A stretch of 64,000 nt of DNA. Origin: Chitinophaga ginsengisoli (lineage in GTDB: Bacteria; Bacteroidota; Bacteroidia; Chitinophagales; Chitinophagaceae). Both the position numbers and the translations under genes were made by a program. Under the pieces are notes generated by a model that had not been told where the DNA came from, made no database searches, and worked only from the letters and a program-made list of their open reading frames with translations. The stretch spans positions 620,001 through 684,000 of the forward strand of contig NZ_PYGK01000003.1 in NCBI RefSeq assembly GCF_003014595.1. Direction: 5' to 3'. Below are positions 17,314-26,709 of the stretch, one piece after another. Within the stretch, counting starts at the first letter, position 1. The number at the start of each line of letters is the position of its first letter.

Positions 17314-18788
17314 CGTCGCGAATGATCCACATTTATTTTATTATTGTATATGCTCGGGTTGAATATCCTTTTTTTCAACACTACTCCCCATAGCAACACG
17401 CCAAACACCACGCCCAATATCATATTAAACAATTGATATCGTAATACTACCGGTGAAGCCAATACGCTGAACCCATAGTGTACGATCCAGTAAAAGGTGC
17501 CTATCCTTAGCGCACTACGGAACTTTATGTCCGCAAAGGAAGGGCCGGATACCCGGTAATACGCAATCCATCCGGAAATGAATAACAGGATGATAAAGAC
17601 CATCAGGGCAGGATAATAGTCGAACAGGATCAACTCCCGTTTATTGGAAACGGTGTAGATCTTATTGGAAGCATAGTGAAACCACGTCTGGGCAATAGGC
17701 CACACCGTGTCGCGCCCGTCATTGTACAGCCCCAGGTTCTCTACCGGAGGATAGGCATACTGGAAAAAATTCGGCAGTAGAAAATACCGGAAATAAGGCA
17801 GCGGATACTGGCTGATCAGGTATTTGCCATAGTCATTGTACAATGGCGCCACAGCTGCCATCTGACGGAGGTGATCGGCATTGTCTGCGATGTTCACCGC
17901 ACCAGGCGAAGGTTGTAAAGGCGAGGTAGCATCCCATAGGTAAAAAGCCATCAATGGCGCATCTGGACGTTGGGACATGGGAATGTGTTGCAGCGAATCT
18001 ATGTACGCATTCACCTGATGATGTATTGCTGCAAATTCCGGCGGCACTTGCAAAGGAGGGCGCTCCGGCATATGTGCATAGGCATGTACGGCATTATTAG
18101 CCATCTGCCATCCGCTGAAGGCGGAGAACTGCCGGGTGCCCGTTACCTTTTCCGACTGATAAGTGGTGTATAACATAAAGCCGCCGATCATGCCGGCCAT
18201 GATCAGGCCACTGGCGATCTTAACACGTACAGTAAAATCACAAAAGACGATCACAGTGATACTGATGATGGGATAGATCAATGCATGATAGCGGACGGTA
18301 TACGCCAGCAACAACACTACCAGATGCGCAGCTAACAACCAATTTGAAGGCTGGTACACCAGTCTGAACAACTGAGATATCCAGACAAGGCTGATGCCAA
18401 TAAAATAGACATCACTGGTTACATAATTACTCAGGTAAAGAATAGCCGGGTTTAAGAACAGGAAGGCAAAGATCAATCTGCGAGGCCATTTCCCAACTGC
18501 CGTCAGATCAAGCACGGTAAAAAAGAAGTAGAGTGCGCAGATATGATAAAAGCAGAACTGTACGAACACCAGCGCAGTATCCCAATGGGTAAAGATACCG
18601 ACAAAGCGGATCAGTTTTGCATAACCGACCGGCCACATATTGACGTCTGCATTGGTATAGGCGCTGCGGAGATAATTGTAGGAATCCTGCATGAAGTTGG
18701 GGAATGGATAAAAATATTTGAAGACAATCAACTGCAGCAGCATGGTGAACATCGCCAGGTATACATATCTCTTAAAACGCATTCTCAT
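17310..18788 (-). CDS. Polytopic membrane protein, GT-C glycosyltransferase-like (paralogue 2)
   Basis: 492 residues with about nine or ten membrane helices. It is paralogous to the protein at 6687-8159: NFMQDSYNYLRSAY after helix 1, WPVGYAKLIRFVGIFTHWDT, FSAFSGWQMANNAVHAYAH, and WPIAQTWFHYASNKIYTVSN. The acidic DSY loop fits GT-C glycosyltransferases. The last ~15 residues (IYNNKINVDHSRR) are unlike the paralogue, and the TAG stop lies in the start of the dispersed repeat, so repeat insertion may have set the C-terminus. Confidence 0.75.
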   Translation of the reverse strand: MRMRFKRYVYLAMFTMLLQLIVFKYFYPFPNFMQDSYNYLRSAYTNADVNMWPVGYAKLIRFVGIFTHWDTALVFVQFCFYHICALYFFFTVLDLTAVGKWPRRLIFAFLFLNPAILYLSNYVTSDVYFIGISLVWISQLFRLVYQPSNWLLAAHLVVLLLAYTVRYHALIYPIISITVIVFCDFTVRVKIASGLIMAGMIGGFMLYTTYQSEKVTGTRQFSAFSGWQMANNAVHAYAHMPERPPLQVPPEFAAIHHQVNAYIDSLQHIPMSQRPDAPLMAFYLWDATSPLQPSPGAVNIADNADHLRQMAAVAPLYNDYGKYLISQYPLPYFRYFLLPNFFQYAYPPVENLGLYNDGRDTVWPIAQTWFHYASNKIYTVSNKRELILFDYYPALMVFIILLFISGWIAYYRVSGPSFADIKFRSALRIGTFYWIVHYGFSVLASPVVLRYQLFNMILGVVFGVLLWGVVLKKRIFNPSIYNNKINVDHSRR

Positions 18789-18906
18789 AATTATGCAGGA
18801 ATTTAACCGGCTGGGCCAATAGCCTGGTTTGGAGATAGAGAATATTTTTGAAAGTGGTTAAAATTACTGGTTAAATGCTAATTTAAATAGTGTTTAAAGC
18901 ACCTTC

Positions 18907-21135
18907 GTGTTAACCACCAAAAGTATATGGCTCCCTTTCCTGTTCTGCTGCTGCCATTTCATGGCGTGGTCCCAAAAACCGCTTATTACAAATGAGAGTT
19001 ACCGTACCTGGACGAGACTGTCATCCAACTACGGCATACGAAACGATGGACAGTATGTATGGTACCAGTACGGCTCACCGGCAACAGGGGATATATTGGT
19101 ATTACACAAGGCGGATCATACAGACCACAGGGAGTTCCCCCGTGGATTCAATCCCACCTTTTCGGATAAGCGTTTTCTATTCCAGCTGCCGGGCGATACA
19201 CTGGCGATTGTCACGGCAGATAGTGTGGCTTATTGGCCGGCGATAAGCACCTATGCTATTGCACAACAGCAGCTCATCCTGCAAAAATCCGATACGCTTG
19301 TATGGACGGATCTCAATACCGGTCGCAGTAAAACAATCTATGAAGGCCCGGTTAGCCAGGTAGCATTCAATGGACAACAGCTGGCGTTTATCACCGATCA
19401 GACGCTCCGTTATTACCAACGGGAGGTGGATACGATCCGGATATTACACGATAGCTGCATGGGGCCTTTACAGTTTTCCAGAGATGGAAAACGGATCACC
19501 TGTCAGTTATTGACTGATAAACAGCCCACCCCGGAAAAGATCCGGATCTGGCATTACCAGGATAACTATCTGCAAACACCGCCGCCTGTTCCAACCACAG
19601 TGGTCATCCGGTTGGACGATGGGCAGACACTGCCCGTCAATGTACCCGGTACACAGGTCGCCTACCAGGATGGCGGGCGATATATCATTACCCAAAACAG
19701 TCTCAACTACCCCGAATACTATTGGAACAAAGCCGTGATCTCTACCCTGTATCTCGTGGATACGGAGACCGGTACGCGGAAAACGATCGCGGCGAACAGG
19801 GAGCAACTATTGGTACCCATCAGTATTTCTCCCGGGGAAAGATTTATGACATGGTATGATCCTTCCAGTCAATACATCCGCTGTTATGAGATAGCGACAG
19901 GTCATACGCGTGATTTACTAAAGGGTATTGGTATTGCACAATGGACCGCAGGCGATAGCACCGTTTTTATGCATACTACAGAAGATGTCTGGCAGGTGGA
20001 TCCAACCGGGGCGAAACCAGCTGTGAACCTGACACAGGGCAAACAAGGGCATACTATTTTCCGGCTATTATTCCCTGGTATATTCGCAGCATTTGATACA
20101 AAAACAAAAGACAATGGTTTCTGGAGATGGAACAATAGTCGTTTAGTGCCCTGTACGATGGATGCCTGCTTATACTACTGGCCGCAATATCCGCTGGACC
20201 AATATAAACCCATTAAAGCGAAGGATACCACTATTTACTTATTGCAGCGGATGCAGGCCACAGAAAGCCCGAATCTGTTACTGACGGATGATTTCATTCA
20301 CTTTACGCCTGTTACCAACATCCGGCCGGAGGCAGACTATAATTGGCTGACCGTAACATTAACAAAAGAAGGATTGTTATACAAGCCCACCAATTTTGAT
20401 CCGCAGAAAAAATACCCTGTCATCTTTCACTACTATGAACGGAGTAAGGACTACCTGCACAGGTACCTACCGCCTGCATTAAGTGAAGGTCCGCTGAATG
20501 TACCGGCGTATGTCAGCAATGGATATATTGTATGCATCCCGGAGATCCGTACAAAAAAGGGGCATCCCGGCAAAAGCGCTGCCAAGGCGGTATTAGGGGC
20601 AGCAAAGTACCTGTCTGCCTTCCCCTGGGTAGATAAACAGAAAATGGGATTGCAGGGTCATAGTTTCGGTGGATATATCACCAACTATATCATCACACAC
20701 AGTGATCTTTTTGCCGCAGCACAAGCCAGTGCTGGCCCTGTCAACTTTTTCAGTGGGTATGGGGCTATCAGGAAGATCACAGGTACTGCCATGCAGCAGT
20801 TGTATGAACAGGGACAAAATAATATGGGCGTTACACCCTGGGACAGACCCGGACTATATAGCAAAAATTCCCCCGTTATCCGTGCGAACAGGGTGCATAC
20901 GCCCCTCCTCCTGATGCATAACGACAACGACAATGCGGTACCCTTTGCGCAAAGCATAGAGCTATTCACTGCACTAAGACGGCTGCAGCAGCCTGTATGG
21001 TTGATCCAGTATAGGGATGAAGGACATCAGTTATTCCGCGACCCGCAGAAACTGGATTTCAGCATCCGGCAGCAACAGTTCTTCGATCATTACCTGAAAG
21101 GTACACCAGCGCCGGACTGGATGAAAGCTCACTGA
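18907..21135 (+). CDS. Exported S9-family (prolyl oligopeptidase-like) serine peptidase
   Basis: 742 residues from a GTG start that yields the signal peptide MLTTKSIWLPFLFCCCHFMAW; no upstream ATG gives one. Residues ~40-450 look like the beta-propeller that gates entry in S9 enzymes. The catalytic alpha/beta-hydrolase domain follows. The nucleophile is Ser586 in GHSFGGY, the likely Asp is Asp675 in MHNDNDNAVPF (HN replaces the usual HG), and the His is His707 in DEGHQLF. It should cut short peptides in the periplasm. It lies between two SusCD islands and could process imported peptides, but it is on the opposite strand from both. Its end overlaps the convergent gene at 21129 by seven bases. 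Confidence 0.88.
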   Translation: MLTTKSIWLPFLFCCCHFMAWSQKPLITNESYRTWTRLSSNYGIRNDGQYVWYQYGSPATGDILVLHKADHTDHREFPRGFNPTFSDKRFLFQLPGDTLAIVTADSVAYWPAISTYAIAQQQLILQKSDTLVWTDLNTGRSKTIYEGPVSQVAFNGQQLAFITDQTLRYYQREVDTIRILHDSCMGPLQFSRDGKRITCQLLTDKQPTPEKIRIWHYQDNYLQTPPPVPTTVVIRLDDGQTLPVNVPGTQVAYQDGGRYIITQNSLNYPEYYWNKAVISTLYLVDTETGTRKTIAANREQLLVPISISPGERFMTWYDPSSQYIRCYEIATGHTRDLLKGIGIAQWTAGDSTVFMHTTEDVWQVDPTGAKPAVNLTQGKQGHTIFRLLFPGIFAAFDTKTKDNGFWRWNNSRLVPCTMDACLYYWPQYPLDQYKPIKAKDTTIYLLQRMQATESPNLLLTDDFIHFTPVTNIRPEADYNWLTVTLTKEGLLYKPTNFDPQKKYPVIFHYYERSKDYLHRYLPPALSEGPLNVPAYVSNGYIVCIPEIRTKKGHPGKSAAKAVLGAAKYLSAFPWVDKQKMGLQGHSFGGYITNYIITHSDLFAAAQASAGPVNFFSGYGAIRKITGTAMQQLYEQGQNNMGVTPWDRPGLYSKNSPVIRANRVHTPLLLMHNDNDNAVPFAQSIELFTALRRLQQPVWLIQYRDEGHQLFRDPQKLDFSIRQQQFFDHYLKGTPAPDWMKAH

Positions 21136-21473
21136 CCGTTATCATCATAGATACCCAGCCAGGTAGGCCATGGAGAGCCTGTTACGACCGTAATGAAATA
21201 GAAATCCCCGCCTACGGTCGTGGTAGACTGGGTAGTGCCGGTGTACAAAGGCCGGCCACCATTTACCGGCAGTTCCCAGGTATCTGTCTGGAAGGTACGA
21301 TAGGGCGCTTCTTTGGCATAGGTCAACACCCTTGAAGCGCCGTTCTGAGAGAAAACACCTGTAGTGCGATAAAACAGGTTGCTGAGTTGCCGCCGTTTGG
21401 CCCTGAATGATGTAGTCCCCACCAAAACGGCAGCCAGGGTAATGAATGCTAAAATAATCCTGGCCTTTTTCAT
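21129..21473 (-). CDS. Small exported protein ending YDDNGQ (paralogue 2)
   Basis: 114 residues, homologous along its length to the protein at 8160-8498. Shared elements are the start MK(K/R)AR.IL, NG.SR.LT.A, PYR.F, N.GRPLYT, TT(V)GG, GSPWP and the C-terminus YDD(N/Q)GQ. It has an N-terminal signal or membrane helix and no lipobox. It lies 59 bases behind susD on the same strand, so it is the probable third gene of the island 3 operon. Function unknown. Confidence 0.75.
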   Translation of the reverse strand: MKKARIILAFITLAAVLVGTTSFRAKRRQLSNLFYRTTGVFSQNGASRVLTYAKEAPYRTFQTDTWELPVNGGRPLYTGTTQSTTTVGGDFYFITVVTGSPWPTWLGIYDDNGQ

Positions 21474-21532
21474 AACATAACGTTTGCATTAAAGGTAGAT
21501 GACTAAAATGGAAAAGAATTTGGAGACAGCGT

Positions 21533-22885
21533 CTATTCCTGATACCCCTCGTTTTGCGTAAGGTTAGGGTTTAACAACAGCTCGCTCCTGGGAATAGGGA
21601 ACCATTGCTGATATGCTTTCCAGTCGCCGCCTTTGGTAGCAGTAGCGGCCTTCATCACCGTATTGACAGTGTGGATACGTTTGAGATCTAACCAACGGTG
21701 GCCCCATTCGGAAAACAATTCCACCTGTCGCTCATGTTGTATCACCTCATCCAGCTGGCCTGTGCCATTCACCTTAGGCGCAGGCAGGCCCGCCCTTCGC
21801 CGCACCACCATCAGATCTTCCAGGGCGCCGGTTTTATCTGCTGTGTGTAATCTCGCTTCTGCCCTGATGAGGTATTGCTCCGAAAGCCGTAACACCATGA
21901 GGTATTCTGTTACCGGCTTGTCGGGATCTGCTGCTTTATATTTGTAAGGATAATCAGCGTCTTTACCTAGCCAGTTTTGTTTACGCAGGTCGTCTTTTTC
22001 GAATGTCTGCAGGAAAACCGGCGCGGCAAGCACAGGGCGCTGTTGTATAAACAGCGATGCATCTCCCGTAAAAGTGCTGTTCACGGGTTGTAGCTGCCAG
22101 ATAGCTTCTTTACTGTCTTTCAGAAAAACATTTGATAAGGGCACCATGTCGTATACCGCCTTATTGTCAATCAGCGCCGATGCCGCTGTGATGGCCGCCT
22201 GCCAGTTGTTCCGGTACAGCTGCACCCGGGCCAGTAAAGCTGTAGCTGCCCATTTGTTGGGGCGTACCCGGTCAGCTGTAACAGATACAATATCAGCCTG
22301 CAGATAATCCGTCCGCAATAAAGACGCAGCATCTTCCAGGTCTTTAATGATCAGTTCATACACTTTTACCACCGGTGTACGATGCATATTGGCATTTACC
22401 TTATAATCGGTGCCGGTCACCAGCGGCACTTCATCAAACAGGTTCACGAGGTAGAAATAACAGAAAGCCCTGATAAATTTTGCTTCACCTGTCAATTGCT
22501 GCCTGATGGCGGGTGTAAGGCGGGTAGCAGCTGTCAGTCCTTCGATAGCGGCATTGGCCTGGTAGATGTACTTATATAACAGTGCCCATACCGGTATATT
22601 GCCGGGTGTCAGCTGGTTTTTATACATAGACAGGGCCAGTTCATCTTCCTGCAGGAGCAGGAATTCGTCGGCAGAGAGACCACAGAGATAGGAAATACCT
22701 TCGCCTCCCATAAATGCCCCTTCGTTGCTCATGTTATAGAACAATCCCGTCAGCACGGCGGCAGCAGTGACATCAGACTGATATACCGTACCCGAGGTGG
22801 CGCCATCTATTGGGTCTCCGGGATCCAGCAGTTTGCGGCAGCTACCGCAAAACAGCAGGCAGATGAACAATATTGTGTATCGCAT
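21533..22885 (-). CDS. SusD/RagB-like nutrient-binding lipoprotein (island 3)
   Basis: 450 residues with a lipobox near residue 16 (LFCGSCRKLL). It carries AFCYFYLVNLFDEVPLV, the RPNKWAATALLARVQLYRNN helical repeat, LMVLRLSEQYLIRAEARL, and the C-terminal ERQVELFSEWGHRWLDLKR with FPIPRSELLLNPNLTQNEGY. It begins ten bases after the SusC stop. It resembles the island 2 SusD closely along its length, which suggests the islands arose by duplication. Confidence 0.93.
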   Translation of the reverse strand: MRYTILFICLLFCGSCRKLLDPGDPIDGATSGTVYQSDVTAAAVLTGLFYNMSNEGAFMGGEGISYLCGLSADEFLLLQEDELALSMYKNQLTPGNIPVWALLYKYIYQANAAIEGLTAATRLTPAIRQQLTGEAKFIRAFCYFYLVNLFDEVPLVTGTDYKVNANMHRTPVVKVYELIIKDLEDAASLLRTDYLQADIVSVTADRVRPNKWAATALLARVQLYRNNWQAAITAASALIDNKAVYDMVPLSNVFLKDSKEAIWQLQPVNSTFTGDASLFIQQRPVLAAPVFLQTFEKDDLRKQNWLGKDADYPYKYKAADPDKPVTEYLMVLRLSEQYLIRAEARLHTADKTGALEDLMVVRRRAGLPAPKVNGTGQLDEVIQHERQVELFSEWGHRWLDLKRIHTVNTVMKAATATKGGDWKAYQQWFPIPRSELLLNPNLTQNEGYQE

Positions 22886-22895
22886 TCCAAACAGT

Positions 22896-25800
22896 TTATA
22901 GCGATATTTTCAGTCCGGCAGATAACACCCTCAGGGGAGGAATGGCTGTACGTGACTGCGTCTCAGGGTTCAATCCCTTATAGTTGGTCAGGGTAAACAG
23001 GTTCTGTGCCTGTATGTACAACCTGCTATCATGCAGGTGCAGGCGGCCTTGCATTTTTTCCGGCAATAACCAGGCAGCTTCCATGTAACGGCAGCGTATA
23101 AAGGAGGCATCTTCATATCCCAGGTCGCTTTGTATAGCCTTCTTATATCCTTCCCGCAAAGTGCCATTTTGGGTATAGCGCTGGCGGTCGGTCATGTCGC
23201 CCTGGCGCTGCCACCTGGATAGTACCACTGCATATTGATTCTGCTGGTATCCCGGCATAAAGCTGGGATCAAAAGTGGTATTGATACCCATCTGCTTTGT
23301 AAACTGCAACAGTACTTCCAGCTGGAAACGTCCCAGCCGCAGGCTATTCTGCCAGCCGCCGAAGAAAACCGGGTAGCTGTTCACCGACTGAGTTTCTGCC
23401 GCTTTTTCCGCCGGTACCGGGTGACGATCTGCATCCGCAAAAAGGTAAGCCCCTGTTGCAGGATCTACGCCCATGGAGGTAGCCACATACAGCTGTGACA
23501 ATGGTTTTCCTTCCACATACCGGGATGTACCTGGAATTGCGATCGTAGGATCCGGATACTGTACCAGCTTATTGCGACCAAAGGAAATATTGAAGGAAGA
23601 AGCCCATTCAAATTGATCCTTCCGGATTTGCTTTGTAGACAGTACGAACTCCCAGCCCGTATTCCGGATCACGGCAGACAGGTTACCGATGATGCTACCA
23701 GCACCGGTGATATCCGGCAAAGGATAAGCCACCAGCTGATTGGAAGACCGGTAAATGAAATGACTGGCAGAGAACAGGATCTTGTCGTTCAGGAAACCCA
23801 GTTCCAGTCCTGCTTCTGACTTCTGTGTCAGCTCCCAGGCGAAGTCCGCGTTGAACAAACGACTCGGTTGCAAGCCTACTACGCCTTGGTAAGATCCGCT
23901 CACATCACTGTACTGGTCCAGGTATTGGTAGTCCCCTATCTGGTCATTACCAGTGGTACCATAACTCAGTCGCAGTTTACCGAAACTCAACACCTTCCGC
24001 AGGTGACAGAGGAAGGGTTCCTCAGAAAAGATCCATCCGGCACCGACAGCAGCAAAAGTGGCGAACTGTTTCCGTGGGCCAAAACGACTGCTACCATCGC
24101 GGCGCAAGCTGATGTTCAGCAGGTAGCGGTTCTTCCAGTTCAGGCCTGTTCTGCCGAACAAGGCCACATAACGGTAAGCCGCACCTTCTGTTTTACCGTA
24201 TACACTGTCCGCATAAGCGATATTCCGGATCAGGAGGTCGTCTTTGAAACCATCTCCGTTGATATTCTCACGCGTTTCATTATACCCCTGTATAGTGCCT
24301 CCCAGGAGCAATTCCAGCCTCAATGCACGCTGCTGGTATACATAGCTCAACTGGGGTTCAATAATGCGGGAAATCGCCTCATATTCGTATTGATGCAAAG
24401 AACCTGTTCTGGTGTTCCGCGTGGGAGGTGCATACATAGCAATGGGGAGGATAGTCTGCGATTTACCCGTCAGCCAGTTATAGCCCATGGTAGTCTTCAG
24501 CACAAGACCGGGTAGCAGCCGGTATTGTAGTCCGGCGTTACCCAGTACATTTTTCACATGCGCATCAAAAAGAGGTCCTACCAGGCCAATGTAGGGATTC
24601 AGCCAGGCGTAATTCAGGCTACCGTCTTCCAGGTAAGCGGTCGGCGCGTTGGGTGGCAGCATGATCTTACTGGTGAAATCAAGGCCCGGTAAGGTCGTTT
24701 TATCGGCCATGAAGCTGCCGGTAAAGGTAGCTTTGAAGCGCTGGTCGGCTGAGGCGCCGCTGGTACTGAAATGTACGCCGCCGCGGTTATCCCCGAAATT
24801 GCCGGGGAAGACAGTGCCTTCTTTCCGGTAGTAACCACTCAGCAGGTATTGCATGCTTTTATTTCCGCCAGATACAGATGCCTGGACATTCGTTAGGGAA
24901 GCGGTACCTCCTATCAATTCCTTTTGCCAGTCGGTATAACGGCTGGTATCCCATTTCAGCAGGTCGATAGCATTTCTCTCTGTGGGTGTAACACCATCAT
25001 TCCGGAATGCCTCCCGGCGCATGGCGATGTATTGGGGGGTATTCAGCAATTTCACCTTCCGGGCTGTTTGTCCGAAGCCCCGGCTTACATTCACTGTCAG
25101 CTGTGTTTTCCCTGGCTGGCCTTTGCGGGTGGTGATAAGCACCACGCCGTTGGCGCCCCGTGAGCCGTAAATGGCAGTAGCATCCGCATCTTTCAATACT
25201 TCTATACTTTCCACATCTTCCGGGTTGACAAAGTTGAAGGCAGAAGCCTTATCACCCCAGATCTGCGAACCTAGTCCGCCGGTCATAATGGGATTATAAG
25301 GAATACCATTGATGATAAAGAGTGGTTGTGTACCATTTACCAGGCTGTTTTGTCCGCGGATCTGCACTTTCATGGCCATGCCAGATACCCCGCCGGTTTG
25401 GGTAATGAGCATACCTGGCACCCTGCCTTGTAGGGCCATTAACACATTGGTACCTGACTGTCCGGCGATGAAGTCGCCTTTTACAGTAGTGACGTTGCCT
25501 GTATTAAACCGTTGGGTGGTGGTACCATAACCGATAATGACGGTTTCGTCCAGCACCTTGCCCATGATCAGTGTAGGCGTATCGGGCATATCCAGTGGCT
25601 GCCGGGGAGCTCCCATCAGCAATGCCGCTTTCTCTACATTGATGGAGCGGTCGTCGAGTTTCCAGGCATAAGCGCCTTTCAGGATGGCATTGAGCACATC
25701 GGATAAAGCGGCTTTCCGGAAGCGGACATCCAATGTACGGCGTATGTCCACTTCTGAGGGATTATAGCTGAAATAGTAATGCGTCTGTTTTTCTATGCTG

Positions 25801-25943
25801 GAAAAGATGTCAATGAGGGTAAGCTGCCGACCCACGATGGTCACTTTATCGCGGGGATAGACCTGTCCCTTTACCTGGTACAAACAACAGGTATGCAATA
25901 AGAGGAGGAGTATGCAAAATATAGCTGGCTTGGGCATCCCCAT
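22896..25943 (-). CDS. SusC-like TonB-dependent receptor lacking the regulatory CarboxypepD-like domain (island 3)
   Basis: 1015 residues. It has a signal peptide and an STN domain (about residues 28-105, KVTIVGRQLTLIDIFSSIEK). After only about 20 residues the plug motif DETVIIGYGTTTQRFNTGN appears. The ~80-residue carboxypeptidase-like regulatory domain present here in the receptor at 1-1674 is therefore missing. The plug (LQGRVPGMLITQTGG, DADATAIYGSRGANGV) and the barrel ending LSAGLKISL look intact. An alternative start is ATG 25937. It is divergent from sigma 26091. Confidence 0.92.
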   Translation of the reverse strand: MGMPKPAIFCILLLLLHTCCLYQVKGQVYPRDKVTIVGRQLTLIDIFSSIEKQTHYYFSYNPSEVDIRRTLDVRFRKAALSDVLNAILKGAYAWKLDDRSINVEKAALLMGAPRQPLDMPDTPTLIMGKVLDETVIIGYGTTTQRFNTGNVTTVKGDFIAGQSGTNVLMALQGRVPGMLITQTGGVSGMAMKVQIRGQNSLVNGTQPLFIINGIPYNPIMTGGLGSQIWGDKASAFNFVNPEDVESIEVLKDADATAIYGSRGANGVVLITTRKGQPGKTQLTVNVSRGFGQTARKVKLLNTPQYIAMRREAFRNDGVTPTERNAIDLLKWDTSRYTDWQKELIGGTASLTNVQASVSGGNKSMQYLLSGYYRKEGTVFPGNFGDNRGGVHFSTSGASADQRFKATFTGSFMADKTTLPGLDFTSKIMLPPNAPTAYLEDGSLNYAWLNPYIGLVGPLFDAHVKNVLGNAGLQYRLLPGLVLKTTMGYNWLTGKSQTILPIAMYAPPTRNTRTGSLHQYEYEAISRIIEPQLSYVYQQRALRLELLLGGTIQGYNETRENINGDGFKDDLLIRNIAYADSVYGKTEGAAYRYVALFGRTGLNWKNRYLLNISLRRDGSSRFGPRKQFATFAAVGAGWIFSEEPFLCHLRKVLSFGKLRLSYGTTGNDQIGDYQYLDQYSDVSGSYQGVVGLQPSRLFNADFAWELTQKSEAGLELGFLNDKILFSASHFIYRSSNQLVAYPLPDITGAGSIIGNLSAVIRNTGWEFVLSTKQIRKDQFEWASSFNISFGRNKLVQYPDPTIAIPGTSRYVEGKPLSQLYVATSMGVDPATGAYLFADADRHPVPAEKAAETQSVNSYPVFFGGWQNSLRLGRFQLEVLLQFTKQMGINTTFDPSFMPGYQQNQYAVVLSRWQRQGDMTDRQRYTQNGTLREGYKKAIQSDLGYEDASFIRCRYMEAAWLLPEKMQGRLHLHDSRLYIQAQNLFTLTNYKGLNPETQSRTAIPPLRVLSAGLKISL

Positions 25944-26090
25944 AAAAACAACCTTGTGGTTGTTATCATATTAGTAGTAATAAATAACAAAAAGTACTCA
26001 CACCGATTAATTTTAGCCTTTAACGAGCTATTAACGCGTCCGCATTTCAAAATCGATACTTTTACTCACAAAGAAAACAGCGTCTTTTTT

Positions 26091-26639
26091 ATGAATGCTT
26101 CGATTAACAACTATTCAGAAGACGAACTATTTCTACTCATCCGGCAGGGAAGTGAGGCGGCTTTTACTGTGCTGTACCAACGTTATCTTGATCTGTTGTT
26201 TGCCAGGGCTTATACCTTATTGAAAAATGAAGATGAAGCCAAAGATGTGGTGCAGGAAGTGCTGATCTGGTTGTGGAACCATCGTACTACTGTTCAATTC
26301 AACACCAGCCTGCGGGCCTATCTCACAGGGGCGGTACAACAACGCTGTGCGGATCTGCTCAGGAAAAAGGTCAACCGTAACAGCCGTCAGCAGATCTATG
26401 CCTCGCTGACTACCACCATCACGGGTACATCGCCATTGGAAACAAAAGAACTCAGTAACCAGTTGCAGGCTGCCATGGCCCTGATCAGCCCAACGAGCAG
26501 GAAAGTGTTCATCATGTCATATATCGAAAAAAAGACATTGAAAGAGATCGCAGCTGTCATGAACATGAAAGTACAGACTGCGAAGAACCATATGCAGCAG
26601 GCACTGAAGATTCTCCGCCAACATCTCCGAAAAAATTAA
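26091..26639 (+). CDS. ECF RNA polymerase sigma factor (island 3)
   Basis: 182 residues from ATG 26091. A reading from 25956 adds 45 residues that lie in the divergent promoter region and are not conserved, so it is rejected. Region 2 includes LLIRQGSEAAFTVLYQRY and EAKDVVQEVLIWLWNHR. Region 4 includes LKEIAAVMNMKVQTAKNHMQ. It is very similar to the sigma at 2122. It is followed by fecR after 70 bases and is the expected activator of the divergent SusCD operon. Confidence 0.93.
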   Translation: MNASINNYSEDELFLLIRQGSEAAFTVLYQRYLDLLFARAYTLLKNEDEAKDVVQEVLIWLWNHRTTVQFNTSLRAYLTGAVQQRCADLLRKKVNRNSRQQIYASLTTTITGTSPLETKELSNQLQAAMALISPTSRKVFIMSYIEKKTLKEIAAVMNMKVQTAKNHMQQALKILRQHLRKN

Positions 26640-26673
26640 CCCTTTTTCCCCAGTACTTTTTTATACCCGGCAA

Positions 26674-26687
26674 CTACTATATAGTAG
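26674..26687. promoter_or_regulatory. 14-base perfect palindrome between sigma and fecR
   Basis: CTACTATATAGTAG lies in the 70-base gap between sigma and fecR. It could be an operator or a weak hairpin. It is not found in the equivalent gaps of islands 1 and 2. Confidence 0.35.
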
Positions 26688-26709
26688 ATCAGACTTTTAC
26701 AGGATTATC

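Noticed and set aside
17030..17362. ORFs reading SLEVASSSLN on both strands
   Set aside because: They are produced by the long palindrome and the G-rich repeat; the two strands give almost the same peptide, a symmetry effect and not genes.
25956..26090. N-terminal extension of the island 3 sigma factor
   Set aside because: It covers the divergent promoter, is not conserved in the other sigma factors, and ATG 26091 aligns with their starts.
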